DNA of 64,000 nt. Source: Burkholderiaceae bacterium (lineage in GTDB: Bacteria; Pseudomonadota; Gammaproteobacteria; Burkholderiales; Burkholderiaceae_D). The notes below the pieces were generated by a model, which did no database searches, was not told the origin of the DNA, and was given only the letters and a program-made list of their open reading frames with translations. Made by a program: the position numbers and the translations under genes. The stretch spans positions 1 through 64,000 of the forward strand of contig JAGTRJ010000004.1 of the NCBI GenBank assembly GCA_018261755.1, written 5' to 3'. Of this stretch, positions 8,266-17,989 are shown one piece after another (position 1 is the first letter of the stretch; each line of letters begins with the position of its first letter).

Positions 8266-10236
8266 TCAGCGCTGCCACGCCATCTGCCCGCAATCCAGTT
8301 TAACTTCACCGCGTTCAAACGCCGACACAGTGCCAAGAACCCGTACAGGACTGCGCGGACGCTTCAGCACGATGTGATCTTCGTCATCAATGCCAATCCA
8401 CAGGTCCGTATTCATGTCGCTGCGTTCCCAAGCATTATTGCTGCGAAAGACAGCGGGGCTGGTCGCGGCAAATTTTGCCGGACATGTTTGCTGCACCTTG
8501 TCCAGAATGGCTGCTGCGCGAGTGCGCGCGCGCTCAATTTCGGGGTCAATCGACGCTGGCTTCAAACCACAGGACATGATCTTTTCATAGAGCTCGGATT
8601 CCGGAACCTGTTCTGGCTGCACGCCTGAGGCGAAATGCACATTCAGCAAAGGCCGGTGTTCGATCGGCAGGCAATCCGTTTCATCAATGCGCAAGCCGAA
8701 CTGGTTTAATTGCTTGTTGCGCATGCCATAATAAATTTTCCGCAAATTGTCCGACGAGCCAATCGGCAACTCATATTCAAAAATTACCCGTGTCCTGCCT
8801 CGATATTCGTCCAGCAAACGCTGCAGCCGTTGGCCGCCAGGCGTGGTTAGCGAGAGCGAGTTTTGCCCGACAATGTTCACGAAACGCGAATCGGAATGGT
8901 AAAACACCGCCAGAAAGGCATTGCTCAACACATTCATGCTGAGCGAAAGATGTGGTTCGGCTGTCAGTTTCTGCGGGATAATCAGCTTGAACCATGGGCC
9001 GTCCCAATCCAGCGCCACATTGAAACGACGCTTGCCGGCGTAATAGACTTGCACCATCTGCACGGCCAGCAGCAGCACCAAGATCAGTTTCACATATCGC
9101 AATGGCAGCAGACGCCACAGCAAGACGCCGCACCCCGGCCCAATCAGCAATAGCAATGGAATCAGGTAACGCCCGTTTGAGGATACCAGCGCCCAGAGCA
9201 GCCAACCGACGGCAATATATGCCACAAATACCGTCTGGCTCCCCGACAACGCCTTCGCCCCCAGCCATTCATGCACGACCGACACATGTTTTAGCACCGC
9301 AACAAGCACCAGCGACGCACACGCGGCGAAAAACACGGCAAAGCGCATATCCGGCGCAATGATTTCCGCATACACCCAGGCAACCGGATCAACCATCCGG
9401 AATGGCAGTGTCATCACGTCTGTCAGCGATTCTGGCAAAAACCTCGCATGCTGATGATTCGCCGCAATGAAATCCGGCGAACGGAATACTTTGTTCAAGA
9501 GCGGGAAAAACGGATTGCCGAATTCCCGGTACAAGATCCAGCACCAGTGCCCCGCCGTCAGCAGCCCACCGATAAGGCCACTGGCACCCAGTACCGCGAA
9601 AAATTTCACCCGCCGCTGCAAATGCAAACCCGGCAGAAAACCGAAAACACATGCAGCCAGTGCGAATGGCGCATTCGTCAGTTTCATGCCGGTCGCGGCG
9701 CCCAGCAAAATACCCGCGACAAAAGTGTAAAGGAGCAGCCTTTCCGGTTCATCCCCCCCCTTGAGCAGTAACAGCACCGCCGCCAGCACGAACACCGACA
9801 AACTGATATCGGCATATGACGCGCCAAGCTCCATCAGGAACAGTACGCTGAATGTTCCCAGCAACAGACACAACAACGCCAACACCCAGCGCCCCAGCGG
9901 CGAGTCATTGGGCACATGCATGACTCGCTTGCATATGGCCCAAAGAAAAAACAGGTTTAGCGCGTGAAATGTCGCCAGCACAGAGCCGATGACCAGACTA
10001 TGCCAACCCGCTTTCACCATCAAGTAAAACGGCACATAAGGCAGGGGATTCAAATAACTCTGGAAACTGCCTGCCATGAAATCCTTGCCAATCAGGCCAT
10101 TCAGGTATGCATGCGGCCCATACAGGTAGTAATTGCGCAAATCCCAGTTGTAATCCGCGCCGGCATACCACGATAACGCCAGGCACAATGCCAGACTTGC
10201 GGTATAAACCACCCCATCAAGAATTTTCTTGTTCAT
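8266..10236 (-). CDS. GT-C-like polytopic membrane protein, copy 1
   Basis: A 656-residue protein with about ten or more hydrophobic segments in its first 420 residues and a soluble, presumably periplasmic, C-terminal domain of about 230 residues. The first loop contains D28-Y-N-W-D32, an acidic cluster placed as in GT-C glycosyltransferases that use lipid-linked sugars. It closely matches the next gene upstream along most of its length, so the pair is a tandem duplication. The C-terminal domain of both copies keeps cysteines (DETDC, SCG, QQTC, and one near the end). It is the last gene of a five-gene minus-strand operon with GtrA- and GtrB-like proteins. I recognise no specific family; role in transferring a sugar to pilin or lipopolysaccharide is inferred. 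Confidence 0.72.
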   Translation of the reverse strand: MNKKILDGVVYTASLALCLALSWYAGADYNWDLRNYYLYGPHAYLNGLIGKDFMAGSFQSYLNPLPYVPFYLMVKAGWHSLVIGSVLATFHALNLFFLWAICKRVMHVPNDSPLGRWVLALLCLLLGTFSVLFLMELGASYADISLSVFVLAAVLLLLKGGDEPERLLLYTFVAGILLGAATGMKLTNAPFALAACVFGFLPGLHLQRRVKFFAVLGASGLIGGLLTAGHWCWILYREFGNPFFPLLNKVFRSPDFIAANHQHARFLPESLTDVMTLPFRMVDPVAWVYAEIIAPDMRFAVFFAACASLVLVAVLKHVSVVHEWLGAKALSGSQTVFVAYIAVGWLLWALVSSNGRYLIPLLLLIGPGCGVLLWRLLPLRYVKLILVLLLAVQMVQVYYAGKRRFNVALDWDGPWFKLIIPQKLTAEPHLSLSMNVLSNAFLAVFYHSDSRFVNIVGQNSLSLTTPGGQRLQRLLDEYRGRTRVIFEYELPIGSSDNLRKIYYGMRNKQLNQFGLRIDETDCLPIEHRPLLNVHFASGVQPEQVPESELYEKIMSCGLKPASIDPEIERARTRAAAILDKVQQTCPAKFAATSPAVFRSNNAWERSDMNTDLWIGIDDEDHIVLKRPRSPVRVLGTVSAFERGEVKLDCGQMAWQR

Positions 10237-10276
10237 TGTCTATCTGCGCGAAGAATATACAAATCATCAGTGGATT

Positions 10277-12253
10277 CTACTGTGAAGACCCTTGCCAGGA
10301 CTTGTACAGCGACAAGCAATCGATCCCGGCCTCGCCTCGCTCGAAGGCATCCCGCGAAGCAATAACGTATCCCGGTTTTCCTGAAAATTGCGCATAAATA
10401 TATTCCCGATCCACGCGCAGCCAAATCTCGGTGTTCAAATCAAAACGTGCCCAAGCATGTCGGTCTCGAAACACCACCGGACTGGTTGCCGTGAACCTTG
10501 ACGGGCAGGCTTGCTGCACTTTGTCCATGGTCATGGCAGCATGTATCCGATCGCGTTCGATCGCCTGATCGACCGATACAGGTTTGACGCCGCAGGAAAC
10601 AATCTTGACCGAGCGCTCCGCATCCGTCAGCGGCCGACCCGAGACATTGCCTGGCGGCAGATCCATCGGCACGCCGGTATGCACAAATGAAATGCAATCC
10701 GTTTCATCAAGGCGCAAGCCAAAACGATTTAACTGCATGTTGCGCATGGCTTGATATTTCTCGCTTATTTCACCGGACACCATTTCATTCTCAAACACCA
10801 CCCTTGTCCGACCACGGTATTCCTCCAGCAGCCGACGCAAGCGCTGTCCACCAGAGGCATCCAAATCCAGCGAATACTGCCCGACGATATTCACAAAACG
10901 CGAATCCGGATGATAAAACGCGACCAGAAACGCATCCGGTTGGACCCCCATGCTGAGCGACAGATGCGGTTCATTTTTCAGCTTTGCCGGAATCTCCAGT
11001 TCGAACCAGGCACCGTTCCATGGGCGCGCCACGCTGAAGCGTGTGCGCCCCGTGTAATGAAATTGCACCAATTGGAGTCCAATCAGCAACACCAGCGTCA
11101 GCATCGCAAGGCGCTGCGGCAGCAAGCGGTTGAGAACGGCACCGCACCCGACGCCAATCAGCAGGGTCAACGGCATCAGATAACGACCATTCGAAAACAT
11201 CACCATCCAGATCAGCCAGCCGACAGCGATATAGGCCACGAATGCCATCTGGCTGGCGGTAAACCCAACGGCATCTAACCTCTCTCTCAATGCTGGCCAC
11301 CATTTTTTCAGCGACACAAGCAATACCAGCAATGCGCCAACACCAAAAAATATGGCGAAGCGCATCTCCGGAGCAGACAGTTCCGTATAAATCCAACTGT
11401 AAGTTTCGATAATGCGAAATGGCAGTGTTAATGCGTCGCCCAGCGATTCCGGCAAAAAGCGCTCATGGCGGTGCGACACCGAAATAAAATCCGGCGAGCG
11501 GAACACGCCATTGAAAAACGGAAAAATCGGGTTGCCGAATTCGCGGTACAACAACCAGCACCAGTGACCTGTTGCCAGCAAACCGCCAGCGATGCCGCCC
11601 ACAATGAGGCTGACGAAGAAACGGAAGCGGCGCATCCATTGCATTCCAGGCAAAAAACCAAACACGCAGGCAGCCACTGCGAACGGCGCATTCGTCAATT
11701 TCAGCCCAGCGCCTATTCCCAGCAGAACACCACCGGCGAGCGCATAGCGCATCAGGCGTGCGGGTTCATCTGTTCCCATTATCAGCAGCAGCACACCAGC
11801 CAGCACAAATACCGACGTGCTGACATCGACATAGGTTGATCCGACTTCGACCAGAAATAACGTGTTGGCCACACTCAACAGCAGGCAAAGCAGCGCCAGA
11901 AAATACCGGCTGCGCGGCGCGCCTTCGGCTGCATTCATCATGCGCTTGCAGATCGGCCACAGCAGAAATAAATTCAGTGCATGAAACGCCGCCAGCAGCA
12001 ACCCGATTATCAGGCTATGCCAGCCGGCTTTCACCATCAGATAAAACGGCACGTAAGGCAGCGGATTCAGGTAGCTCTGAAAACTGGCGCCCATGAATTC
12101 CGTGCCAAGCTGGCCATTCAGATAAACATGCGGCGCATACAGGTAGTAATTGAACAGATCCCAGTTGTAATCACGCCCGGCATACCAGGTAAAAACCATG
12201 CAAAACGCGAGGCTGGCGGCATAAACCGCCCAATCAACTATCTTCTGGTTCAT
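10277..12253 (-). CDS. GT-C-like polytopic membrane protein, copy 2
   Basis: A 658-residue paralogue of the downstream gene, with the same D28-YNW-D32 first-loop motif, the same SYLNPLPYVPFYLM segment and the same soluble C-terminal domain. The start at 12253 overlaps the gtrA-like stop as ATGA, and it gives an N-terminus collinear with the other copy (MNQK versus MNKK). An upstream in-frame extension is therefore rejected. The ATGA overlap implies translational coupling to the flippase-like gene, fitting a three-component Gtr-type system: GtrB charges the lipid, GtrA flips it, and a GT-C enzyme transfers the sugar outside the membrane. Substrate and acceptor are unknown. Confidence 0.72.
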   Translation of the reverse strand: MNQKIVDWAVYAASLAFCMVFTWYAGRDYNWDLFNYYLYAPHVYLNGQLGTEFMGASFQSYLNPLPYVPFYLMVKAGWHSLIIGLLLAAFHALNLFLLWPICKRMMNAAEGAPRSRYFLALLCLLLSVANTLFLVEVGSTYVDVSTSVFVLAGVLLLIMGTDEPARLMRYALAGGVLLGIGAGLKLTNAPFAVAACVFGFLPGMQWMRRFRFFVSLIVGGIAGGLLATGHWCWLLYREFGNPIFPFFNGVFRSPDFISVSHRHERFLPESLGDALTLPFRIIETYSWIYTELSAPEMRFAIFFGVGALLVLLVSLKKWWPALRERLDAVGFTASQMAFVAYIAVGWLIWMVMFSNGRYLMPLTLLIGVGCGAVLNRLLPQRLAMLTLVLLIGLQLVQFHYTGRTRFSVARPWNGAWFELEIPAKLKNEPHLSLSMGVQPDAFLVAFYHPDSRFVNIVGQYSLDLDASGGQRLRRLLEEYRGRTRVVFENEMVSGEISEKYQAMRNMQLNRFGLRLDETDCISFVHTGVPMDLPPGNVSGRPLTDAERSVKIVSCGVKPVSVDQAIERDRIHAAMTMDKVQQACPSRFTATSPVVFRDRHAWARFDLNTEIWLRVDREYIYAQFSGKPGYVIASRDAFERGEAGIDCLSLYKSWQGSSQ

Positions 12254-12645
12254 GATCGGCCAGTAAAAACGAATCTCCGAAGCAATGTGTAGTTGAGCAC
12301 AGGCACGATGACGCAGGTGACGAAAAACCCCAGTACCGGCATGAAACCGAGCACTGTATTGAACAACCACGGAAGAAAGGTGTATAGCAACAAGCCAAGC
12401 AACGAGGACGCGATGAAACGCGGGAACTCCACTCGCCGCGACCCGGTGGATTCAAACGTCAGCCAGCGGTGCCCGAGATATACCAGCGGCACGATCAGCA
12501 TGAAGGCAATGAAACCGCTAGTGGCAGAAGACAGGCCGCTTGCTTCCAGCCATATGCCAACAGCCATGTATGCCAGCGAAGTTACACCGCCAACCAGCAG
12601 ATAGAAAAACAGGCGTCGCCATTGCGCTGGAATGCGTTTGAACAT
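12250..12645 (-). CDS. GtrA-like flippase
   Basis: A 131-residue protein with four predicted membrane helices, N-terminal KRIPAQWRRLFFYLLVGG and C-terminal YTLLRRFVF, the layout of the GtrA family (PF04138). Members are thought to flip undecaprenyl-phosphate-linked sugars across the inner membrane. It lies 22 bp after the GtrB-like gene and overlaps the GT-C-like gene by ATGA. The family is diverse, so the sugar cannot be named. Confidence 0.85.
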   Translation of the reverse strand: MFKRIPAQWRRLFFYLLVGGVTSLAYMAVGIWLEASGLSSATSGFIAFMLIVPLVYLGHRWLTFESTGSRRVEFPRFIASSLLGLLLYTFLPWLFNTVLGFMPVLGFFVTCVIVPVLNYTLLRRFVFTGRS

Positions 12646-12667
12646 GCCTCGCTGCCTCAGCGGATTG

Positions 12668-13831
12668 TCATGTGCGCTCGCCCTTGGTCGGCAACGTCAG
12701 GAAACCGATAATCAGCGAAGTCATCAGCGTGATGCCACCAACCAGCATCAACACCATTGAGAGGCTAATCTGCCGCAGCAGATCACCCGGGGTCAGAGCC
12801 CCGAATCCCGCCGCGCCCCACTCGGACAGGGCAAGAAAGCCCGGTATCAGCCCTGCCAGTGCCAGCAGCAAACCGCTGGCGCCGCCAAGTTCCAGCACCG
12901 GCGATTTCCGCAGCCGCTCCAGCACCGCATACTTTTGCAGCAGCCCTTCGCGAATGCCGAACATCTGGATGACGATGCCAATGGATACCGCCAGATAGCC
13001 AAGCACCAGCCCGGTGCCGGCGAAAAACAGTGTATGGACATCGAACGTAACCGCGCCGGCCTTGATTGGCCCCAGCAGCAACGCGAAATAAGCCACCAGA
13101 CTGACCGCTGACAGCACCAGCCCCGGGATGATGAACAGCCAGCGCGGGCAAAACAGCAGCATGAAGCGCAAATGACGCCAGCCATCGCGCCACGGGCGCA
13201 GGTGCGGCGGACGTGAGCGCCCATCCTTCGACAGCGTGGTCGGCACTTCGGCGATTTTCATGCCGAACAGGTTGGCCTTGATGACCATTTCGGATGCGTA
13301 TTCCATGCCGGTGGTACGCAAATCCATCCGCAGGAAGGCATCCTTCGTGAAGGCGCGCAAGCCGCAATGAAAATCCTGTGCCGGGCAGTGAAACAGCAAA
13401 CGGCCAATCCAGGTCAGCACCGGATTGCCGATATAGCGGTTTTTCCACGGCATTGCGCCAGGAGCGATACCGCCGCGAAACCGGTTGCCCATCACCAATT
13501 CATAGCCTTCACCCAGCTTTTCCACGAACGCGTCAAGACGGCTGAAATCGTAGGAATCGTCCGAATCCCCCATGATGATCCATTTGCCGGCCGCTTCCAC
13601 GCTGCCGCGAAACAGTGCCGCGCCGTAACCGCGCTCCTTGACCGGCACAACCCTCGCGCCCAAAGAACGTGCGATGTCTTGCGAACCGTCGGTGCTACCG
13701 TTATCCGCGATCAACACTTCCGCCTCTATGCCTGACTGCTTAATCCAGCGATTAGCCTTTTCGATGCAGATACCCAGCGTTTCCGCTTCATTCAGGCAAG
13801 GCATCAGGATGGTCAGTTGAATCCCTGCCAT
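12668..13831 (-). CDS. GtrB-like family 2 glycosyltransferase
   Basis: A 387-residue membrane-anchored GT2 enzyme resembling dolichyl-phosphate mannose synthase and GtrB. The N-terminal GT-A domain shows LTILMPCLNEAE at residues 6-17, ADNGSTDGS near 42 and the metal-binding GDSDDSYD near 92. The C-terminal third contains about four hydrophobic helices. Such enzymes move a sugar from a nucleotide donor to undecaprenyl phosphate on the cytoplasmic face. It starts 3 bp after the methyltransferase stop, so the genes are cotranscribed. Confidence 0.88.
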   Translation of the reverse strand: MAGIQLTILMPCLNEAETLGICIEKANRWIKQSGIEAEVLIADNGSTDGSQDIARSLGARVVPVKERGYGAALFRGSVEAAGKWIIMGDSDDSYDFSRLDAFVEKLGEGYELVMGNRFRGGIAPGAMPWKNRYIGNPVLTWIGRLLFHCPAQDFHCGLRAFTKDAFLRMDLRTTGMEYASEMVIKANLFGMKIAEVPTTLSKDGRSRPPHLRPWRDGWRHLRFMLLFCPRWLFIIPGLVLSAVSLVAYFALLLGPIKAGAVTFDVHTLFFAGTGLVLGYLAVSIGIVIQMFGIREGLLQKYAVLERLRKSPVLELGGASGLLLALAGLIPGFLALSEWGAAGFGALTPGDLLRQISLSMVLMLVGGITLMTSLIIGFLTLPTKGERT

Positions 13832-13834
13832 ACG

Positions 13835-14473
13835 TTACCTCTTTTCAAGTAAGTGAAGGCAATGCAGCGTTCCACCAAAAACGAGGTCGAACGGCATCGG
13901 GTAGATTGCAAGCTTCCGGCTATGCTGAACGCTGCGCAATCCAGCTTGTTCAAAGGCGGCATCCCAACCCGAAGAAGACAGATAGTTATACGGCAAAACC
14001 ACGCCGTGCGCCCGGTTCCCCACCCAGTCCATGAATCTGAGCATCACCCGGTCATATGCGCTGTCGCATACATGATCCTTGATGACCACCCATTTGCTGG
14101 CCACGCGCGCGCATTCCCGCAGCACTGCCACCGGATCATCGCAGTGATGCAGCACATCGACCGTCATCACCACATCGATCGAATCATCGTCAAAAGGCAA
14201 CCGTGTGCCATCGTATTCTGCAACCGGAATGAAGGTTTTGGGCCGCACGAAAACGTCCACACCCGAAACGGCCAATTCAGGTCGAAACCGGCTGACAGCC
14301 AGCGCCATTTCCCCACTGCCGGCACCAACATCCAGCAAGGTGCTTGCTCCCATGGGAATGATTTCGGCAATTAAGCTGGACAAGCGTCGAACCCGCCGGT
14401 TCATTACCAGCGATCTGTGCGCCAGTATCGCTGCATTCTCGTCATGCTGCGTTAATTTCGGGTCGCTATCCAT
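13835..14473 (-). CDS. Class I SAM-dependent methyltransferase
   Basis: A 212-residue protein with the SAM-binding motif LLDVGAGSGEMA near residue 50, an acidic post-motif (GVDVF) and TVDVLHHCDDP, typical of class I small-molecule methyltransferases. It is the first gene of the glycosylation-like operon, so it may methylate a sugar, an inference from context. The start MDSDPKLTQHD was chosen because the longer in-frame extension reads like non-coding sequence; its ribosome binding site is weak, so the start is uncertain. Upstream is a 570-bp AT-rich gap. Confidence 0.72.
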   Translation of the reverse strand: MDSDPKLTQHDENAAILAHRSLVMNRRVRRLSSLIAEIIPMGASTLLDVGAGSGEMALAVSRFRPELAVSGVDVFVRPKTFIPVAEYDGTRLPFDDDSIDVVMTVDVLHHCDDPVAVLRECARVASKWVVIKDHVCDSAYDRVMLRFMDWVGNRAHGVVLPYNYLSSSGWDAAFEQAGLRSVQHSRKLAIYPMPFDLVFGGTLHCLHLLEKR

Positions 14474-14639
14474 GTTTTCTTTTATTGTAATAACCGTAGC
14501 GGCAAGCCAGCAAAGTGGTTGCTTGCCGTCAATGACAGCTAACAACCCTATCCAATCCATGCCACTGCGTCAAGAATATCGACGGCGTATGTTGTTTGTA
14601 TATCGCGGCCGGCATTTTTCATCAAATTGCAACAATCCT

Positions 14640-14870
14640 GTTATTTAGAATATTCAGAACAAATCTGTGGATAACTTTGTGAATAAACGGAATCTTTTTT
14701 CTATTTGGCAATGGACTCTATCTCAAGCATTTTTGAAGAAACATGCATGAAATAATTTTCCATATTATTTTCAACAGCTTACAAGCCACTTGTCATAAAT
14801 GACATATTAATTACATAAATCACTAATTTCACCAAACTGTGGATAGATGGCTTTGTTAACAGGCAAGATA
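14640..14870. other. AT-rich intergenic region with DnaA-box-like motifs
   Basis: The 14474-15040 gap between the glycosylation operon and xseA is divergent and markedly AT-rich. It contains TGTGGATAA (14666-14674, a perfect DnaA box complement), TGTGAATAA (14678-14686) and TGTGGATAG (14838-14846), all in one orientation. It also has a 14-bp palindrome TGTCATAAATGACA (14791-14804). It must hold the promoters of both flanking operons. No replication gene is nearby, so I do not call an origin. Confidence 0.45.
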
Positions 14871-15040
14871 ACCAGAATTCCCTTCGGTCAACCCGCAACC
14901 AGCATCGCTGGGCAGCACTTGCCATTGTTCTCATTCATCTTGCCTGCACCGGAACGATGCGCGTACCATCGTTGTTCTGTCCATGTCCGATTCCGGCCTC
15001 TCGTTCTGGCCGTTGACCGCACGTTATAGTGAATTTTTGC

Positions 15041-16408
15041 ATGATTGCATCTGACCCATCCTCTCCGCTGGCATCTGCATCGATTGTTCCCGTTTCGAAG
15101 CTGAACCAGGCCGTTGCGCGCCTGCTCGAACGCAGTTTTCCGCTGACCTGGATTTCGGGCGAAATCTCGAATTTCACCCGCGCCGCATCCGGCCACTGGT
15201 ATTTCACGTTGAAGGATGACGCGGCACAGGTGCGCGCGGTGATGTTCCGCTCGCGCGCGCAACTGGCCGGCTTCATGCCGCGCGAGGGCGACCGGGTCGA
15301 AGTGCGCGCGCTGGTCACGCTGTATGCGCCGCGCGGCGATTTCCAGCTCAATGTGGAAGCGATCCGCCGCTCCGGCGCGGGCAATCTGTATGAAGCCTTC
15401 CTGCGGCTGAAGGAAAAGCTCACGGCCGAAAGCTTGTTCGATGCCGCGCGCAAGCGCGAGCTGCCGGTTTTCCCGCGCGCCATCGGCATCGTCACCAGCC
15501 CGCAGGCAGCCGCTTTGCACGACGTGCTGACCGCGCTGGCGCGCCGCGCGCCGCATGTGCGCGTGATCGTTTATCCGACGCCAGTGCAAGGCGATGGCGC
15601 GGCGCTGAAAATCGCGCAAACGATTGCGACCGCCTCGCGCCGGGCCGAGTGCGATCTGCTGCTGCTGTGCCGTGGCGGCGGCAGCATCGAGGATTTGTGG
15701 GCGTTCAACGAGGAGCCGGTGGCGCGCGCGCTGGCCGCCTGTTCGATGCCGGTGATTGCCGGCGTCGGACATGAAACCGATGTGACGATTGCCGATTTCG
15801 CCGCCGACCTGCGCGCGCCGACGCCAACCGCGGCGGCCGAACTGGCCACCCGGCCGCGGGCAGACTGGCTGATGGCGCTGGAAACGCAGGCCAGCCGCCT
15901 GCAACGTGCGATGACGCGGCGCATGGCCGATGCCGCGCAATCGGTGGACTGGCTGTCGCGCCGGCTGATCAGCCCCTCAGCCTACATCGGCCGCGAACAG
16001 CTGCAACTGCAGTCGCTGTCAACCCGGCTGACGCATGCCGCGCGCGCGCCGGTAACAGGCTCGCGCCACGCGCTGCTGCATCTGCATACGCGGCTGACAG
16101 CGCAGTTGCCCGACACGGACACGCCGCGTGCCGCGCTGGCGGAGCAGGCGCGCCGGTTTGGCCATGCGATGTCAGCCGGCATCGGCGGGCAGCGGCAGGC
16201 GCTGACGTCGCTGGCGGCACAACTGGAACTGCTGAACCCGCAGCGCACGCTGGAACGCGGCTATGCCATCGTCACCGGCGCGGATGGCCAAATCGTGCGC
16301 TCGCCGGCGCAACTGCACGCTGGCGATGCGGTTGGGGTGCAACTGGCGCAAGGCAGCGCGCAGCTTGAACTGGCGCGGGTGAAAGCAACAATGGAAGCAA
16401 AAAACTGA
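15041..16408 (+). CDS. xseA: Exodeoxyribonuclease VII large subunit
   Basis: A 455-residue XseA. With XseB it degrades single-stranded DNA to oligonucleotides. An N-terminal OB-fold ([13 protein letters not shown], about residues 30-110) binds DNA. The catalytic domain contains [13 protein letters not shown] near 150, [16 protein letters not shown] near 205 and [16 protein letters not shown] near 240. The C-terminal [14 protein letters not shown] segment is also conserved. The start is the ATG at 15041 rather than a GTG 12 bases upstream; either would leave the OB-fold intact. Length is normal. Confidence 0.95.
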   Translation: MIASDPSSPLASASIVPVSKLNQAVARLLERSFPLTWISGEISNFTRAASGHWYFTLKDDAAQVRAVMFRSRAQLAGFMPREGDRVEVRALVTLYAPRGDFQLNVEAIRRSGAGNLYEAFLRLKEKLTAESLFDAARKRELPVFPRAIGIVTSPQAAALHDVLTALARRAPHVRVIVYPTPVQGDGAALKIAQTIATASRRAECDLLLLCRGGGSIEDLWAFNEEPVARALAACSMPVIAGVGHETDVTIADFAADLRAPTPTAAAELATRPRADWLMALETQASRLQRAMTRRMADAAQSVDWLSRRLISPSAYIGREQLQLQSLSTRLTHAARAPVTGSRHALLHLHTRLTAQLPDTDTPRAALAEQARRFGHAMSAGIGGQRQALTSLAAQLELLNPQRTLERGYAIVTGADGQIVRSPAQLHAGDAVGVQLAQGSAQLELARVKATMEAKN

Positions 16409-16437
16409 GCCGGGCCAGCGGCGCCTCAGGAATTCCA

Positions 16438-16597
16438 GGGGTATATAGTCAAAACCAGTCGCCGGGCCACGATTTTGCTGGCTTTTTTCAAATACTGGCA
16501 GGAGTATATTTTTCAGCCTAACTGACTCAAACGGCGAATCCAGTCAGTTATTTTTGGCTTATTGAACGAAATTGCCAGCAGGGTCAGTTATTTTTCC
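16438..16597 (-). repeat. Intergenic repeat copy B (long form)
   Basis: Complete long copy, reversed relative to copy A, in the convergent gap between xseA and the dadA-like gene. Hairpin arms AACTGACT/AGTCAGTT are present with a different loop. The upstream module GCTGGCAATTTCGTTCAA is nearly identical to copy A. Confidence 0.8.
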
Positions 16598-16668
16598 GAT
16601 GCCCGGATGCCGTTCGACAATCGCGCAGCCACTGTCGCGCCGATCGTCACAGCAACCGGGCCGGCAGC

Positions 16669-17937
16669 CTACAGCCCTGTGAAGGCGAAATTCACTTCCG
16701 GCCGCTTGCCGGAAACGATGTCGGCTATCGCGCGGCCGGAGCCGCAGCCCATGGTCCAGCCGAGCGTGCCGTGGCCGACGTTGAGGAACAGGTTGCCTAT
16801 TTTCGAACGCCCGATGTACGGGATGTTCGATGGCGTCATCGGCCGCAAGCCGCTCCAGTAGTTCGGCTGATCCCAGTCGCAGGCATCGGGGAACATTTCG
16901 CGCGCACGGATTTTGAGCTGTTCGCACCGCACCATGTTAAGTTCGCGCCCGTAACCGTTCATTTCCGCCGTACCACCGACGCGCAGCCTGTCGCCCAGGC
17001 GAGCGAACACCAGTTTCTTGGCCACGTCGATCAGCGACACATACGGCGCCGCATCCGGCTTCAGCACCGGGAACGTGGCCGAGTAACCTTTGGCCGGATA
17101 AATCATCAGCTTGATGCCCAGCTGCTTCAGGAACGGCGTGGCGAAGCTGCCCATCGACACCACGAACGCATCCGCCTGCAGCACCTGATACTTGCCGCTG
17201 GCATCGATCACTTCAACCCCGGTGATCTTCGCGGCCGAGCCGGCGCCTTCGGTCAGCAGGCGCGTGGCGGTGGTGCTGTAGCGGAATTCGACCCCCGCTT
17301 CGGCCGCCTTTTGCGCCAGCCCGACGGTGAAGTTGTGCGCATCGCCGGTTTCATCGGTCGGCGTGTAGTCGCCGCCCACGATCTTGTCCTTGATCGGCGC
17401 CAGCGACGGTTCGAGCCGGATGACTTCATCGGTGGAAATCATGTGGCGCGGACAGCCGAGCGAAGTCATCAGCTGCGCACCCTTGGACGATGCTTCGAAA
17501 TCCTGCCGGTCGGTGAAAAAGTGCATGATGCCGCGCGTCAGGCAATCGTATTCGATGCCGGTTTCAGCCCGCACCGCCTGCACGGTCTTGAGGCTGAAAT
17601 CGGCCATCGCCAGGCATTGGCGGATGTTGTACGCGGTACGTGCAGCCGTGCATTCACGCAGAAAACGTACACCCCACTCCCATTGCAGCCACTCCGGCCG
17701 AAAGCGGTACAGCAGCGGCGCATCTTCCTGCCCAAGCCATTTCAGCACTTTCATCGGCGCCGACGGATTTGACCACGGTTCCGAATGCGAAACCGAAATC
17801 TGGCAGCCGTTGGCGAAGGAGGTTTCCTGCGCCGACCCCGGCTGACGCTCGATGACTGTAACGTCATGCCCTGATTTATTCAAAAACCAGGCTGAAGTCG
17901 TGCCAAGAATCCCCGAACCCAATACGATGACTTTCAC
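16669..17937 (-). CDS. dadA: D-amino acid dehydrogenase (DadA-like)
   Basis: A 422-residue FAD-dependent oxidoreductase. The dinucleotide motif VLGSGILGTTSAWFL is at residues 4-18. Other DadA hallmarks are ANGCQISVSHSEPWSNP, WQWEWGVRFL, GLRPMTPSNIPYIG and a C-terminal GHGTLGWTMGCGSG that contacts FAD. DadA oxidises D-amino acids to 2-oxo acids and passes electrons to the membrane. The start is a GTG (KVIVLGSG) with GGGGA at proper spacing; longer readings are not supported. No alanine racemase gene lies alongside, so the physiological substrate is unproven. Confidence 0.9.
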   Translation of the reverse strand: MKVIVLGSGILGTTSAWFLNKSGHDVTVIERQPGSAQETSFANGCQISVSHSEPWSNPSAPMKVLKWLGQEDAPLLYRFRPEWLQWEWGVRFLRECTAARTAYNIRQCLAMADFSLKTVQAVRAETGIEYDCLTRGIMHFFTDRQDFEASSKGAQLMTSLGCPRHMISTDEVIRLEPSLAPIKDKIVGGDYTPTDETGDAHNFTVGLAQKAAEAGVEFRYSTTATRLLTEGAGSAAKITGVEVIDASGKYQVLQADAFVVSMGSFATPFLKQLGIKLMIYPAKGYSATFPVLKPDAAPYVSLIDVAKKLVFARLGDRLRVGGTAEMNGYGRELNMVRCEQLKIRAREMFPDACDWDQPNYWSGLRPMTPSNIPYIGRSKIGNLFLNVGHGTLGWTMGCGSGRAIADIVSGKRPEVNFAFTGL

Positions 17938-17989
17938 AATTTTCCCCGTTGTTGTTAGAGTAGTTCTGTAATCAGTAACCTGCGCCGAA

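Noticed and set aside
14640-14870. Possible replication origin
   Set aside because: DnaA-box-like motifs and AT-richness are present, but there is no dnaA, dnaN, gidA or similar gene nearby and only three boxes.
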